The notes beneath the pieces were generated by a model. That model was not told where the DNA came from. It saw only the letters and a program-made list of their open reading frames with translations, and ran no database searches. Positions 14,378 through 22,322 of a stretch of DNA of 23,290 nt are shown piece after piece. The DNA is from JBBARC01 sp040400005 (GTDB taxonomy: Bacteria > Pseudomonadota > Alphaproteobacteria > Acetobacterales > Acetobacteraceae), in assembly GCA_040400005.1 (NCBI GenBank), contig JBBARC010000053.1:1-23290 (forward strand), written 5' to 3'. Every line of letters begins with the position of its first letter. Within the stretch, counting starts at the first letter, position 1. The position numbers and the translations under genes were made by a program.

Positions 14378-16836
14378 TGAAATTCTCGCTGTCGTGGTTG
14401 CTCGATCACCTGCAAACCAGCGCTGATCTTACCCGCATCACCGATACCTTATCGGCGATTGGGTTAGAAGTTGAAAGTGTGGAAAACCGCGGCCCGGCAC
14501 TGGCACCGTTTTTAATTGCGCGCATCCGTGATGCGGCACCACACCCTAATGCCGATCGGTTGCAGGTGTGCACCGTGGAATTGGGCGGCGATAAAACGGC
14601 AACCGTGGTGTGCGGGGCACCGAATGCGCGCGCCGGCCTGCCGGTGGTGTTTGCGCCACCTGGCACGTTTATTCCCGCCAGCGGTATCACGCTGAAAGTG
14701 GGCGAGATTCGCGGTGTGCAAAGCGAAGGCATGCTGGTCAGCGAGCGCGAACTGGGTTTGGGCGAAGATCACAACGGCATTATTGAACTGGAAGACGATG
14801 CCCCCATCGGCACGCCGTTCGCCGCTTGGGCGGGGCTAGATGACCCAGTGGTGGAAATTGCCATCACCCCCAACCGCGGCGATGCGCTTTCCATTCGCGG
14901 CATTGCGCGCGATCTCGCGGCCGCTGGTCTGGGTGCGTTAAAACCCTGGGCCCCCCCCCCGATCGCCGGCAAGTTTTGCACCATTGGCTGGAAGATTGTG
15001 TCGAAGGAAGCCTGCCCCTGGGTGGTTGGCCGCACTATTCACAACGTTAGCAACCCGCCATCGCCGGCGTGGTTGCAGCGCCGGTTGATCGCCATTGGGT
15101 TGCGGCCAATTAACGCGCTGGTCGATATCACCAACTACTTTACCTACGACATTGGCCGGCCGCTGCACGCCTACGATGCCGATCAAATCGTCGGCGGCAC
15201 GCTAAAGCTGCGCGGCGGCGATCCCATGGGCGAGACATTCACCGCACTTGGTGGCCGCAAAATCGCCATCGCCGAAGATGATCTGGTGGTGGCGGACGCT
15301 GAAAAAGTGCTCGGCCTGGCCGGCGTTATTGGCGGCGAAGATAGCGGCTGCACTGAAGCCACCACGAATGTGTTCCTGGAATGCGCCCTGTTTGACCCCA
15401 TCCAAATTGGCCAAACTGGCCGGCGGCACCAGGTAAATACCGATGCCCGCGCGCGTTTCGAACGCGGCCTAGACCAAGCCTTGCTGGCGCGCGCCCTGGA
15501 TGCCGCCACCCACATGATTGTGCAGATCTGTGGTGGCGAGCCTAGCGAAATCACTAGTGCCGGTGCCGAACCACGCTGGCGGCGCCAGGCCAGCTTGCGG
15601 TTCGACCGCTTAAAAACTTTGGGCGGATCAGACATAACCCCCGATCAAGCCTGCAAAATTCTCGCTGATTTGGGCTTTGAAGCGGGCACACGGGATGAAC
15701 ACCAGGTAACCGTTACCGTGCCATCCTGGCGCAACGATGTCGCCCACAGCAGCGCACCCGATCAGGCTGGCGTCATCGATAGCGCCATCGCCGAAAAAGC
15801 CGCCATCGGTGCCGCCGAGATTGAGCCCGAAGTCGACCTGATTGAAGAAGTTCTGCGTATTGCCGGCATTGATAACGTGCCGCCAGTATCGCTGCCGCCA
15901 ATCAGCGCGGTGCCCGGTGCCGCGATCAATTTCGGCCAAAAAACCGCAAGCATTGCGCGTCGTGCCCTGGCCACCCGTGGCTTTGCCGAATGTGTCAGTT
16001 TTACCTTTATGGCAGCCCACGACGCCGCCCGCTTCGGCACCATCGATGATGCCATGCGCGTGCAAAACCCCATCGCCGCCGATCTCGATTGCCTGCGCCC
16101 AACCCCGCTTGCGTCCATCGCACTCGCCGCCGCCCGCAATGCCGCGCGCGGCTATGGCCAGGTCGCCCTTTTTGAAGTCGGGCCAGGCTTCAACGCCTAC
16201 GGCCAAACCCCCATGGCCTCCGGCCTGCGCGCCGGCAGCGCCCCGCGCCACTGGCAAGGCAGCACCGAATCCCCCGATGCGTTCGCTGCCAAAGCCGATC
16301 TTTTCGCCCTCCTCGCAACCCTCGGCGTGCCGATGGATGCGCTTAGTGTCACCGCCGACGCACCGGCCTATTACCACCCCGGCCAGTCCGGCGTGGTGCG
16401 CCAAGGCCCCAAAACCGTGCTCGGCCGCTTTGGCATGCTGCACCCCGAACTGGCCGAAGCCATTGGCATCGATGGTGATGTCTGCGCCTTCGAACTGTTC
16501 CTCGATGCGATCAACGAGCCCAAACGCCGCCGCCGCGCGCCAGCCGATTTACCCGCGCTGCAACCCATAACCCGCGATTTTGCCTTCGTGGTCGATGGCG
16601 CAACCCCCGCCGATGCCGTGCTGCGCGCAGCCCGCGGTGCCGATCGCGCGCTGATCACCGCCGTCACCCTATTCGACGTCTACACCGGCGAAAATGTCCC
16701 CGATGGCCAAAAATCCCTCGGCGTAGAAGTCACCCTGCAACCGCGCGAGCGCACCCTCACCGACGAAGACATCGACGCCGCCTGCACCCGCATCATCGAC
16801 TCCGTAACCCGCGCCACCGGCGCCACATTGCGGTAG
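14377..16836 (+). CDS. pheT: Phenylalanine--tRNA ligase beta subunit
   Basis: An 819-residue subunit. Domains in order: the N-terminal MKFSLSWLLDHL, the OB-fold tRNA-binding domain (about 40-150, with DRLQVCTVELG), the B3/B4 editing domain (about 210-390, with GLRPINALVDITNYF), the B5 domain (about 405-500), the catalytic-like core, and the C-terminal FDX-ACB domain (about 725-819) that holds the tRNA. Between VPSWRNDVAH and the IEPEVDLIEEVLRI motif there are some 25 extra residues not found in the compact bacterial form, which may be lineage specific. A run of ten C at 14951-14960 keeps the frame. The gene ends just before the second family 2 palindrome. Confidence 0.97.
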   Translation: MKFSLSWLLDHLQTSADLTRITDTLSAIGLEVESVENRGPALAPFLIARIRDAAPHPNADRLQVCTVELGGDKTATVVCGAPNARAGLPVVFAPPGTFIPASGITLKVGEIRGVQSEGMLVSERELGLGEDHNGIIELEDDAPIGTPFAAWAGLDDPVVEIAITPNRGDALSIRGIARDLAAAGLGALKPWAPPPIAGKFCTIGWKIVSKEACPWVVGRTIHNVSNPPSPAWLQRRLIAIGLRPINALVDITNYFTYDIGRPLHAYDADQIVGGTLKLRGGDPMGETFTALGGRKIAIAEDDLVVADAEKVLGLAGVIGGEDSGCTEATTNVFLECALFDPIQIGQTGRRHQVNTDARARFERGLDQALLARALDAATHMIVQICGGEPSEITSAGAEPRWRRQASLRFDRLKTLGGSDITPDQACKILADLGFEAGTRDEHQVTVTVPSWRNDVAHSSAPDQAGVIDSAIAEKAAIGAAEIEPEVDLIEEVLRIAGIDNVPPVSLPPISAVPGAAINFGQKTASIARRALATRGFAECVSFTFMAAHDAARFGTIDDAMRVQNPIAADLDCLRPTPLASIALAAARNAARGYGQVALFEVGPGFNAYGQTPMASGLRAGSAPRHWQGSTESPDAFAAKADLFALLATLGVPMDALSVTADAPAYYHPGQSGVVRQGPKTVLGRFGMLHPELAEAIGIDGDVCAFELFLDAINEPKRRRRAPADLPALQPITRDFAFVVDGATPADAVLRAARGADRALITAVTLFDVYTGENVPDGQKSLGVEVTLQPRERTLTDEDIDAACTRIIDSVTRATGATLR

Positions 16837-16881
16837 GGCCGCGGGGTTCGCCCCCGGCTGGGTGCGGGGGGATGGGAAGGA

Positions 16882-17064
16882 AAGGCGAGGGCTCTGCCCT
16901 TCGATCCCGCTAAGGGCAAGCCCTTAGAACCCTAGCTTTGGGGCGGGGGGAAGGGCCAACATAAAGGCTGCAACGACAATGTCGGCCCTTCCCCCCGCCC
17001 CAAAGCTAAAGGATTTTAAAGGCTTGCCTTTAATGGGGATCGAAGGGGCAAAGCCCCTCGCCTT
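16882..17064. repeat. Family 2 long palindrome, copy 2
   Basis: About 183 bp with the same architecture as 12258-12442, but with the arm types exchanged. Here the left arm is the CTAAGGGCAAGCCCTTAG variant and the right arm is the ATTAAAGGCAAGCC variant (in reverse complement). The 26-base centre (AACATAAAGG...CAATGTC) is more alike in the same direction than in the reverse. It lies between pheT and lepA. The arms would form a very long hairpin in RNA and probably end pheT transcription. Confidence 0.85.
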
Positions 17065-17129
17065 TCCTTCCCACCTCCCCACATCTAGCTGGGGGTGAAA
17101 CCTGCGGCCCTACCTGCTATGAGCACCAC

Positions 17130-18935
17130 ATGACCGACACACCGCTACGGCTTATTCGCAATTTTTCCATTATCGCGCACATTGATCACGGCAAATCGAC
17201 GCTGGCGGATCGGCTTATTCAGGCCACCGGCGGGTTAACTGATCGCGAGATGACCAACCAGGTGCTGGACAGCATGGAGTTGGAGCGCGAGCGCGGCATT
17301 ACTATTAAGGCGCAGACAGTACGGCTGAGCTACAAGGCCAAAGATGGCGAGACCTATCAGTTAAATTTGATGGACACGCCCGGCCACGTCGATTTTGCCT
17401 ACGAGGTTAGCCGCTCGCTCGCCGCGTGCGAGGGTAGTTTGCTGGTGGTCGACGCAAGCCAGGGGGTGGAGGCGCAAACCCTGGCCAATGTGTATCAGGC
17501 GATTGATGCACACCACGAAATTGTGCCTGTGCTGAACAAGATAGATTTGCCGGCGGCCGAGCCTGATAGGGTACGCCAGCAGATTGAGGATGTGATTGGT
17601 TTGCCGGCCGATGACGCGGTAATGATCAGCGCCAAAACCGGGTTAAACATTGAAGGCGTGCTCGAAGCGTTGGTCACCCGCCTGCCGCCGCCGACCGGGG
17701 ATGCAAAGGCGGCGCTGACTGCGTTGCTGGTCGATAGTTGGTACGACCAGTATTTGGGTGTGGTGATTTTGGTGCGGGTCAAGGACGGCCACATCAAAAA
17801 GGGCCAAAAGATCCGCATGATGTCCTCTGGCTCCAGTCATGTAGTGGAACAATGTGGTGTGTTTACCCCCAAAATGGTGCCGATGGACCAGCTTGGCCCG
17901 GGCGAGATGGGCTTTATAACCGCCGCCATTAAAACCGTCGCCGATTGCAATGTGGGCGACACCATCACCGACGATCGCGTGCCAGCAACCGAGGCACTGC
18001 CGGGCTTTAAGCCCAGCGTCCCGGTGGTGTGGTGTGGTTTGTACCCGGTCGATGCCGATGATTTTGAAAAGCTGCGCGAGAGTTTGGGCAAGTTGCGCCT
18101 GAATGATGCAAGTTTTCATTATGAAGCGGAAAGTTCAGCGGCGTTAGGGTTTGGCTACCGCTGCGGATTTTTAGGGCTGCTGCACTTAGAAATTATTCAG
18201 GAGCGTTTGTCGCGCGAGTTCGATCTCGACCTCATCGCGACGGCACCCAGCGTTGTCTATCAAATAACAAAAACCAACGGCCAGGAAATGGAACTGCACA
18301 ACCCGTCGGACATGCCGGAGAGTAGTTTGATTGCGAAAATTTCCGAACCTTGGATTAAGGCCACCATCATGGTGCCGGATGAATATTTGGGATCGGTGCT
18401 AACCTTGTGCACAGATCGGCGCGGCCAGCAGATCGATTTGACCTATGTCGGCAATCGCGCGATGGCGGTGTACCGGCTGCCGTTAAACGAGGTAGTGTTC
18501 GATTTTTACGACCGTTTAAAAAGTGTCTCGCGCGGCTATGCCAGTTTCGATTATCAAATCGATGGCTACGAAGAAAGCGAGCTGGTGCGCATCTCGATTC
18601 TGGTGAATAACGATCCGGTGGATGCACTAAGTTTTATCGCCCATCGCAGTGCAGCTGATGCGCGTGGCCGCTCGATTTGTGCGAAGTTAAAAGAGCTTAT
18701 TCCACGCCAGTTATTCAAAATTGCCATCCAGGCGGCGATCGGCGGCCGCATTATTGCGCGTGAAACGATTGGGGCACTATCCAAGGATGTGACCGCAAAA
18801 TGTTACGGCGGCGACATTAGCCGCAAACGCAAGCTGCTGGACAAGCAGAAGGAAGGCAAAAAACGCATGCGGCAATTCGGCAAGGTCGAAATTCCGCAGT
18901 CGGCGTTTTTGGCGGCCCTGAAAATGGATGCCTAA
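17130..18935 (+). CDS. lepA: Elongation factor 4 (LepA)
   Basis: A 601-residue translational GTPase of standard length that acts on the ribosome and in 30S biogenesis. G-domain motifs are visible: P-loop AHIDHGKST (16-24), switch region RGITIK (55-60), DTPGH (82-86) and NKID (136-139). Then follow the EF-Tu-like beta barrel, the EF-G III/V-like domains, and the LepA-specific C-terminus (KQKEGKKRMRQFGKVEIPQS). The start at 17130 gives the usual N-terminus MTDTPLRLIRNFSIIAHIDH. It follows the palindrome on the same strand, and its own promoter was not clearly found. Confidence 0.98.
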   Translation: MTDTPLRLIRNFSIIAHIDHGKSTLADRLIQATGGLTDREMTNQVLDSMELERERGITIKAQTVRLSYKAKDGETYQLNLMDTPGHVDFAYEVSRSLAACEGSLLVVDASQGVEAQTLANVYQAIDAHHEIVPVLNKIDLPAAEPDRVRQQIEDVIGLPADDAVMISAKTGLNIEGVLEALVTRLPPPTGDAKAALTALLVDSWYDQYLGVVILVRVKDGHIKKGQKIRMMSSGSSHVVEQCGVFTPKMVPMDQLGPGEMGFITAAIKTVADCNVGDTITDDRVPATEALPGFKPSVPVVWCGLYPVDADDFEKLRESLGKLRLNDASFHYEAESSAALGFGYRCGFLGLLHLEIIQERLSREFDLDLIATAPSVVYQITKTNGQEMELHNPSDMPESSLIAKISEPWIKATIMVPDEYLGSVLTLCTDRRGQQIDLTYVGNRAMAVYRLPLNEVVFDFYDRLKSVSRGYASFDYQIDGYEESELVRISILVNNDPVDALSFIAHRSAADARGRSICAKLKELIPRQLFKIAIQAAIGGRIIARETIGALSKDVTAKCYGGDISRKRKLLDKQKEGKKRMRQFGKVEIPQSAFLAALKMDA

Positions 18936-18977
18936 ATCGATGCGTAAACCGGGTTGGGCCGCCGGGATAAAAGTAGC

Positions 18978-19006
18978 TTGTCACGGCGCAGGCAGGTGAC
19001 TAGGTT
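18978..19006 (+). promoter_or_regulatory. Candidate tRNA-Ser promoter
   Basis: TTGTCA (18978-18983), a 17-base spacer, then TAGGTT (19001-19006), ending 12 bases before the tRNA 5' end. The bases that follow (GCGCTCCGCC) form a GC-rich discriminator of the sort seen at stringently controlled stable-RNA promoters. The -10 match is weak. Confidence 0.4.
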
Positions 19007-19018
19007 GCGCTCCGCCGC

Positions 19019-19108
19019 GGAAGGATGGCCGAGCGGTTTAAGGCGCACGCTTGGAAAGCGTGTGTGCGTGAAAGCGTACCGTGGGTTCGAATCCCACTCC
19101 TTCCGCCA
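19019..19108 (+). tRNA. tRNA-Ser (anticodon GGA)
   Basis: A 90-base class II tRNA. The acceptor stem GGAAGGA pairs with TCCTTCC (19098-19104), followed by G and an encoded CCA (19106-19108). The D-arm GCCGAGCGGTTTAAGGC, the anticodon stem-loop CACGC-TTGGAAA-GCGTG with anticodon GGA at 19053-19055, a long variable arm typical of serine tRNAs, and the T-arm GTGGG-TTCGAAT-CCCAC are all present. It reads UCC and UCU. No att-like duplication was noticed downstream. Confidence 0.98.
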
Positions 19109-19326
19109 CCTTCCTTCGGCTTCGATTTTCTACCTATAAAACAACGGGTTTTGAGGTCTCTTCAACCGCACCCCCGCGGCCGCTGCGCCGCACCCGCGCC
19201 CGGGCCGCCCCCCCCAGACGCCTGAACAGCCTGACCGCTTTCCAAGCCCTGCAGGTTGCCCTTGCTGGAGAACCCATCTTGCGACCAGCGTAAATCACTG
19301 GACGCAAGTGGGGGGTGAGCAATTAC

Positions 19327-19357
19327 CTTTTTGCTTCTTTTTCTTCAGCAAAAGAAC
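19327..19357. repeat. Family 1 repeat, single degenerate arm (copy C)
   Basis: CTTTTTGCTTCTTTTTCTTC followed by AGCAAAAGAAC matches the right-hand arm of the repeats at 4434-4557 and 8511-8635, without the centre or the other arm. It lies at the 3' end of the glutathione S-transferase gene, so it again occupies a gene-end position. The rest of 19109-19367 holds no supported gene. Confidence 0.65.
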
Positions 19358-19367
19358 ACTTTCCCTA

Positions 19368-20006
19368 CTAAACCCCAATCATCTGCCGATCGCGTGCCAA
19401 AATAGTGGCAATGCTTGGGCGGGCGTGCATGCGGGCGAGGAAGGCGGCCAGCCTGGGGTAAGTTGCTGCATCTACGGTGTAGCCGGCGTAAAGCAGATTG
19501 ATGAACGGCACGGCGACAGCGATATCGGCGAGGGTCAGGCTATCGCCAACCAAAAACTGGTGGCCCTCTAAATGGTCCTCCAAATAGGCCAGCAGGGGCG
19601 GTAATTCGTGTTGTTCGGCGGCGTCGGCGGCGGCCAGGTCGCCGGGTTTGCCCATGAAGCGGGGGGATATCACGCGGTTGACAAACAGCTTGCCACCGAC
19701 GGCGACCAGCATGGTGTCGGCGAATTCATCAAACCAGATGGTTTTGCCACGTGCCTGCGGTTCGGCAGGGATCAGCGCGGGGGTTGGGTATTTCGCTTCC
19801 AGATAGGCGATGATCGCCGACGAATCTGATAGTTTGTAATCGCCATCGGCAAAGCCTGGCACTTTGCCAAACCAGCTGGCGGCGCGAAACTCGGCGTCGT
19901 CGGCGCCGGGCATGGCGGGGCGGTGGTCAACTTCCAGGTTTTTTTCGGCGGCGTAGGCGAGTGTTTTCATTACGTACGGTGAGAGTGATATACCGTAGAC
20001 AATCAT
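19368..20006 (-). CDS. Glutathione S-transferase family protein
   Basis: A 212-residue cytosolic protein with the two-domain GST layout. The N-terminal thioredoxin fold (about 1-78) begins MIVYGISLSPYVMKTL, has the cis-proline segment KVP (48-50) and the glutathione-contacting SDSSAIIAYLE (60-70). The C-terminal helical domain includes FLVGDSLTLADIAVAVPF, the family's N-capping motif. The substrate is not predictable, and the residue after SP at the active-site turn is Tyr rather than Cys. A palindromic operator-like site overlaps the probable promoter 80 bases upstream. The family assignment is secure; the role (detoxification versus isomerase-like) is not. Confidence 0.92.
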   Translation of the reverse strand: MIVYGISLSPYVMKTLAYAAEKNLEVDHRPAMPGADDAEFRAASWFGKVPGFADGDYKLSDSSAIIAYLEAKYPTPALIPAEPQARGKTIWFDEFADTMLVAVGGKLFVNRVISPRFMGKPGDLAAADAAEQHELPPLLAYLEDHLEGHQFLVGDSLTLADIAVAVPFINLLYAGYTVDAATYPRLAAFLARMHARPSIATILARDRQMIGV

Positions 20007-20082
20007 GGCGGCCCCTTTTGCGTTAGGTTGTTCCCTGCCCGGTTTGGGCCTGGGCGCTATAGCAGCCGGGGTGGATGTTGGC

Positions 20083-20098
20083 TAGACCATTTGGTCTA
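20083..20098 (-). promoter_or_regulatory. TetR-type palindromic operator upstream of gst
   Basis: TAGACCA-TT-TGGTCTA, a perfect 7-bp inverted repeat with a 2-base centre. On the minus strand it overlaps a possible -35 (TAGCCA), followed 17 bases later by TATAGC about 40 bases before the gst start codon. TAGACC half-sites of this design are typical of TetR-family repressors of the NemR sort. No such regulator is encoded next to it. Confidence 0.55.
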
Positions 20099-20170
20099 TT
20101 AGTATGGCCGATCCTGCCCTACTAAATACGCCTGCTTGGCAACCTCCGCCCGCGCACACGCGTGCGAAAT

Positions 20171-20320
20171 TTAGCTGGAATGCTCTATATAGGTTCGAAG
20201 GAACTGAACAGCCGCGTTGCCGTCGGCAGTCTGGTGCAGCTGAGTAAAATTCTCAGCCTGCAATAAATTAGGCTGTGTCGCTAATAGAACAGTCGCCACA
20301 ACCATAGGTCTAAGCACCAT
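20171..20320 (-). CDS. Possible small exported peptide (49 residues)
   Basis: A short reading frame from an ATG at 20320. The first 22 residues look like a signal peptide: MVLRP, a hydrophobic core MVVATVLLA, then LLQA before AENF, a fitting cleavage site. The remaining ~27 residues (AENFTQLHQTADGNAAVQFL and RTYIEHSS) are polar and have no cysteine. The base composition is clearly lower in GC than that of neighbouring genes. A GAGG lies 13 bases before the start, a rather long spacing. It sits 60 bases downstream of the HdeD gene on the same strand. I recognise no family. It could be a genuine small secreted protein, the relic of a longer gene, or chance. Confidence 0.35.
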   Translation of the reverse strand: MVLRPMVVATVLLATQPNLLQAENFTQLHQTADGNAAVQFLRTYIEHSS

Positions 20321-20380
20321 TTTTACCGCACGCCTCAAATTTAGATTACCTCATAGATCAGTTAAGGAAGGCAACTCGCC

Positions 20381-20962
20381 CTAACCCCGCGCCACATGCC
20401 GCGCGCGTAGTGCCAAGCCCAGTTGCAGCCAGGTGATGCCGTGCACCATCAATTCTACCGCAACCAGCGTGCCCAGCACGATAAGGCTAGACCACGGCAG
20501 CCAACTAATCAGCAGCACACCGGCCAGCACCGATACCGCACCACCCAAAGCCAGTCCCCACCAGCCCGGCACATCGCGATGGCCAAACGCAATCACCACG
20601 CGGAACACCCCGCCGGTGACCATGGAAATCACCACAAACACAGTCAGCAAAAACGCACCTTTGACCGGTTCCAGCATAATCAGCGTGCCGGCCACGGCGT
20701 AGGCCAGCCCGCCCAATATCTGCAACCAAAAATGGCGCGATCCGCGCACGGCAAACCCGTGCACCAGCAGGGCAACACCGCCCACCAGCATGGCAGCACC
20801 GATAAAAATGGTGGAAACCAGAGTAACCGAAACGGTATCGAGAAACGCCACTATACCTAAAGTGAGTAAGGCCACGCCCAGGCCAACAAACCAGCCCCAG
20901 CGCTGGGCGATGTGGCCAAAGCCCAATCCGCGCACGGCCATACTTTTATCCGTTCCTGACAT
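20381..20962 (-). CDS. HdeD family (DUF308) membrane protein
   Basis: A 193-residue inner-membrane protein with about six hydrophobic segments arranged in pairs (for example GWFVGLGVALLTLGIVAFL, STIFIGAAMLVGGVALLVHG, LILEP-type ends), matching the HdeD/DUF308 family linked to acid resistance in enterobacteria. The role in this organism is unknown. The frame is open back to 21034, but the start at 20962 (MSGTDKS) is chosen because GGGGAC lies nine bases before it and a TTTCAA-17-TATTAT promoter sits at 21023-20995, which would exclude the longer form. ATG 20968 is possible. It is divergent from moeA. Confidence 0.88.
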   Translation of the reverse strand: MSGTDKSMAVRGLGFGHIAQRWGWFVGLGVALLTLGIVAFLDTVSVTLVSTIFIGAAMLVGGVALLVHGFAVRGSRHFWLQILGGLAYAVAGTLIMLEPVKGAFLLTVFVVISMVTGGVFRVVIAFGHRDVPGWWGLALGGAVSVLAGVLLISWLPWSSLIVLGTLVAVELMVHGITWLQLGLALRARHVARG

Positions 20963-20994
20963 GCCCATGCGTCCCCAATAAATAATGCGCCTGC

Positions 20995-21023
20995 ATAATA
21001 CCGCATCTGACGCCAGCTTGAAA
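20995..21023 (-). promoter_or_regulatory. Candidate hdeD promoter
   Basis: On the minus strand: TTTCAA (21023-21018), 17 bases, then TATTAT (21000-20995), which matches the -10 consensus at five of six positions. The start of transcription would lie about 26 bases before the ATG at 20962. Confidence 0.45.
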
Positions 21024-21036
21024 CACAGGCGCAAAA

Positions 21037-22254
21037 ATGCCTCTCATACCGGCCATGATCAGCATCGATGCCGCACGCGAAAAAATCCTGCTTCCCCTGG
21101 CACCGTTGGGCCATGAAATTGTGCCGGTGTCGGATGCCGCCGGGCGGGTGCTGGCGGCGCCGATTCTGGCCCGCCGCACCCAGCCGCCAGCCGATGTGTC
21201 GGCAATGGACGGCTACGCTGTGCGCAGCACCGATGCGGCCGGCCCGCGGCAGATTATCGGCAGCGCGCCAGCCGGTCACCCGTTTGCCGGCAGCGTTGGT
21301 GCGAAACAGGCGGTGCGCTTGTTTACCGGCAGCGTTATCCCGCCAGGCGCCGATGCTGTGCTGCTGCAAGAAGATGCGGTGTGCGCGGGTGATACGCTAA
21401 CCCCCACAACCGCCATCACCGCGCACCAGCATATTCGCCCGCACGGCCAGGATTTTGCCACTGCCACCGCGTTGCTGGCGGCCGGCCGGGTGCTGACGTC
21501 GCGCGATATTGGGCTTGCCGCCGCCGCCAACTACCCGTGGCTAACCGTGCACCGCCGCCCGCGCGTGGCTATTCTGTCCACCGGCGACGAAATCGCCCTC
21601 CCCGGCGAGCCGATCCCCCCGGGCGGCATTGTCAGTTCTAACAGCGCCATGCTGGCCGCCCTGATTGCCGCTGCCGGTGGCGAGCCGATGGTGTTGCCCA
21701 ACGTGGCCGATAGCCCGGCAGCCATTGCCCAGGCCATTCGCGGCACCGGCGCGATCGATTTGCTGGTCACCACTGGCGGCGCATCGGTCGGTGATCACGA
21801 TGCCGTGCGGGCCGGGCTGGACCAGCTCGGGTTCGCCCTAGGGTTTTGGAAAATCGCCATGCGGCCGGGCAAACCGATGATTTTTGGTCATTTGGGGGCA
21901 ACCCCGGTGCTCGGCCTGCCCGGCAACCCGGTATCTGCCTTTGTGTGTGCGGTGTTGTTTTTGCTGCCCGCGCTGTGGCGCTTGGCTGGGCGTGCCTCTA
22001 CAGCGCTGCCCACCGAGCAGGCGATTTTGGGCGCCGATCTACGCGCCAACGACCACCGCGCGGATCATCTGCGCGCGGCACTTGTGCAAGATGCTAACGG
22101 CGCCTGGATTGTTACTGCCAATGCCCGTCAGGATAGCGCCATGCTGCGGGTGCTGGCGGCGGCCGATGCGCTGATTCTGCGCCCGCCCCACGCGGCTGCC
22201 GCCGCGGCTGCAACAAAGGTGCCGATTATCCGGCTGAGCACGCTGGGGATATAA
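21037..22254 (+). CDS. moeA: Molybdopterin molybdenumtransferase MoeA
   Basis: A 405-residue enzyme that inserts molybdate into adenylylated molybdopterin, the last step of molybdenum cofactor synthesis. MoeA landmarks in order: PPADVSAMDGYA (50-61), LFTGSVIPPGADAVLLQED (about 95-113), the MoCF-binding domain with STGDEI (181-186), TTGGASVGDHD (245-255), MRPGKP (275-280) and GLPGNPVSA (293-301), followed by the C-terminal beta domain. The length is normal. An ATG at 21055 (MISIDAAR) is an alternative start closer to the family's usual N-terminus. No other moa, mob or molybdate-transport genes lie in the window. Confidence 0.96.
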   Translation: MPLIPAMISIDAAREKILLPLAPLGHEIVPVSDAAGRVLAAPILARRTQPPADVSAMDGYAVRSTDAAGPRQIIGSAPAGHPFAGSVGAKQAVRLFTGSVIPPGADAVLLQEDAVCAGDTLTPTTAITAHQHIRPHGQDFATATALLAAGRVLTSRDIGLAAAANYPWLTVHRRPRVAILSTGDEIALPGEPIPPGGIVSSNSAMLAALIAAAGGEPMVLPNVADSPAAIAQAIRGTGAIDLLVTTGGASVGDHDAVRAGLDQLGFALGFWKIAMRPGKPMIFGHLGATPVLGLPGNPVSAFVCAVLFLLPALWRLAGRASTALPTEQAILGADLRANDHRADHLRAALVQDANGAWIVTANARQDSAMLRVLAAADALILRPPHAAAAAAATKVPIIRLSTLGI

Positions 22255-22293
22255 ACGGTATTTGGCAAAATGGGGCGCGGCAGGTCGACTAAG

Positions 22294-22307
22294 TTTAGTG
22301 GACTAAA
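22294..22307 (+). promoter_or_regulatory. Palindrome upstream of phd-like gene
   Basis: TTTAGT-GG-ACTAAA, a perfect 6-bp inverted repeat, with GACTAA repeated directly at 22287-22292 and 22301-22306. It lies 15 bases before the start codon of the Phd-type gene. Phd/YefM antitoxins bind palindromes of this size near their own start, so it is a likely former autoregulatory operator. Confidence 0.55.
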
Positions 22308-22322
22308 TTTATGGGGCATCTC

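Noticed and set aside
15628..16443. A 271-residue minus-strand frame inside pheT
   Set aside because: It is Gly/Ala-rich, opposite conserved PheT domains, without ribosome site or recognisable motifs. Similar long antisense frames in DUF1800 (2483-3094) and DUF1501 (3480-4175) were rejected for the same reason.
17119..17133. Four-codon mini-frame whose stop overlaps the lepA start (ATGA)
   Set aside because: Such short frames are common by chance, and there is no good ribosome site in front of it, so coupling cannot be supported.
19109..19367. Integration (att) site downstream of tRNA-Ser
   Set aside because: No repeat of the tRNA 3' end, no integrase gene and no foreign block follow. Only a repeat arm and non-coding DNA were seen.
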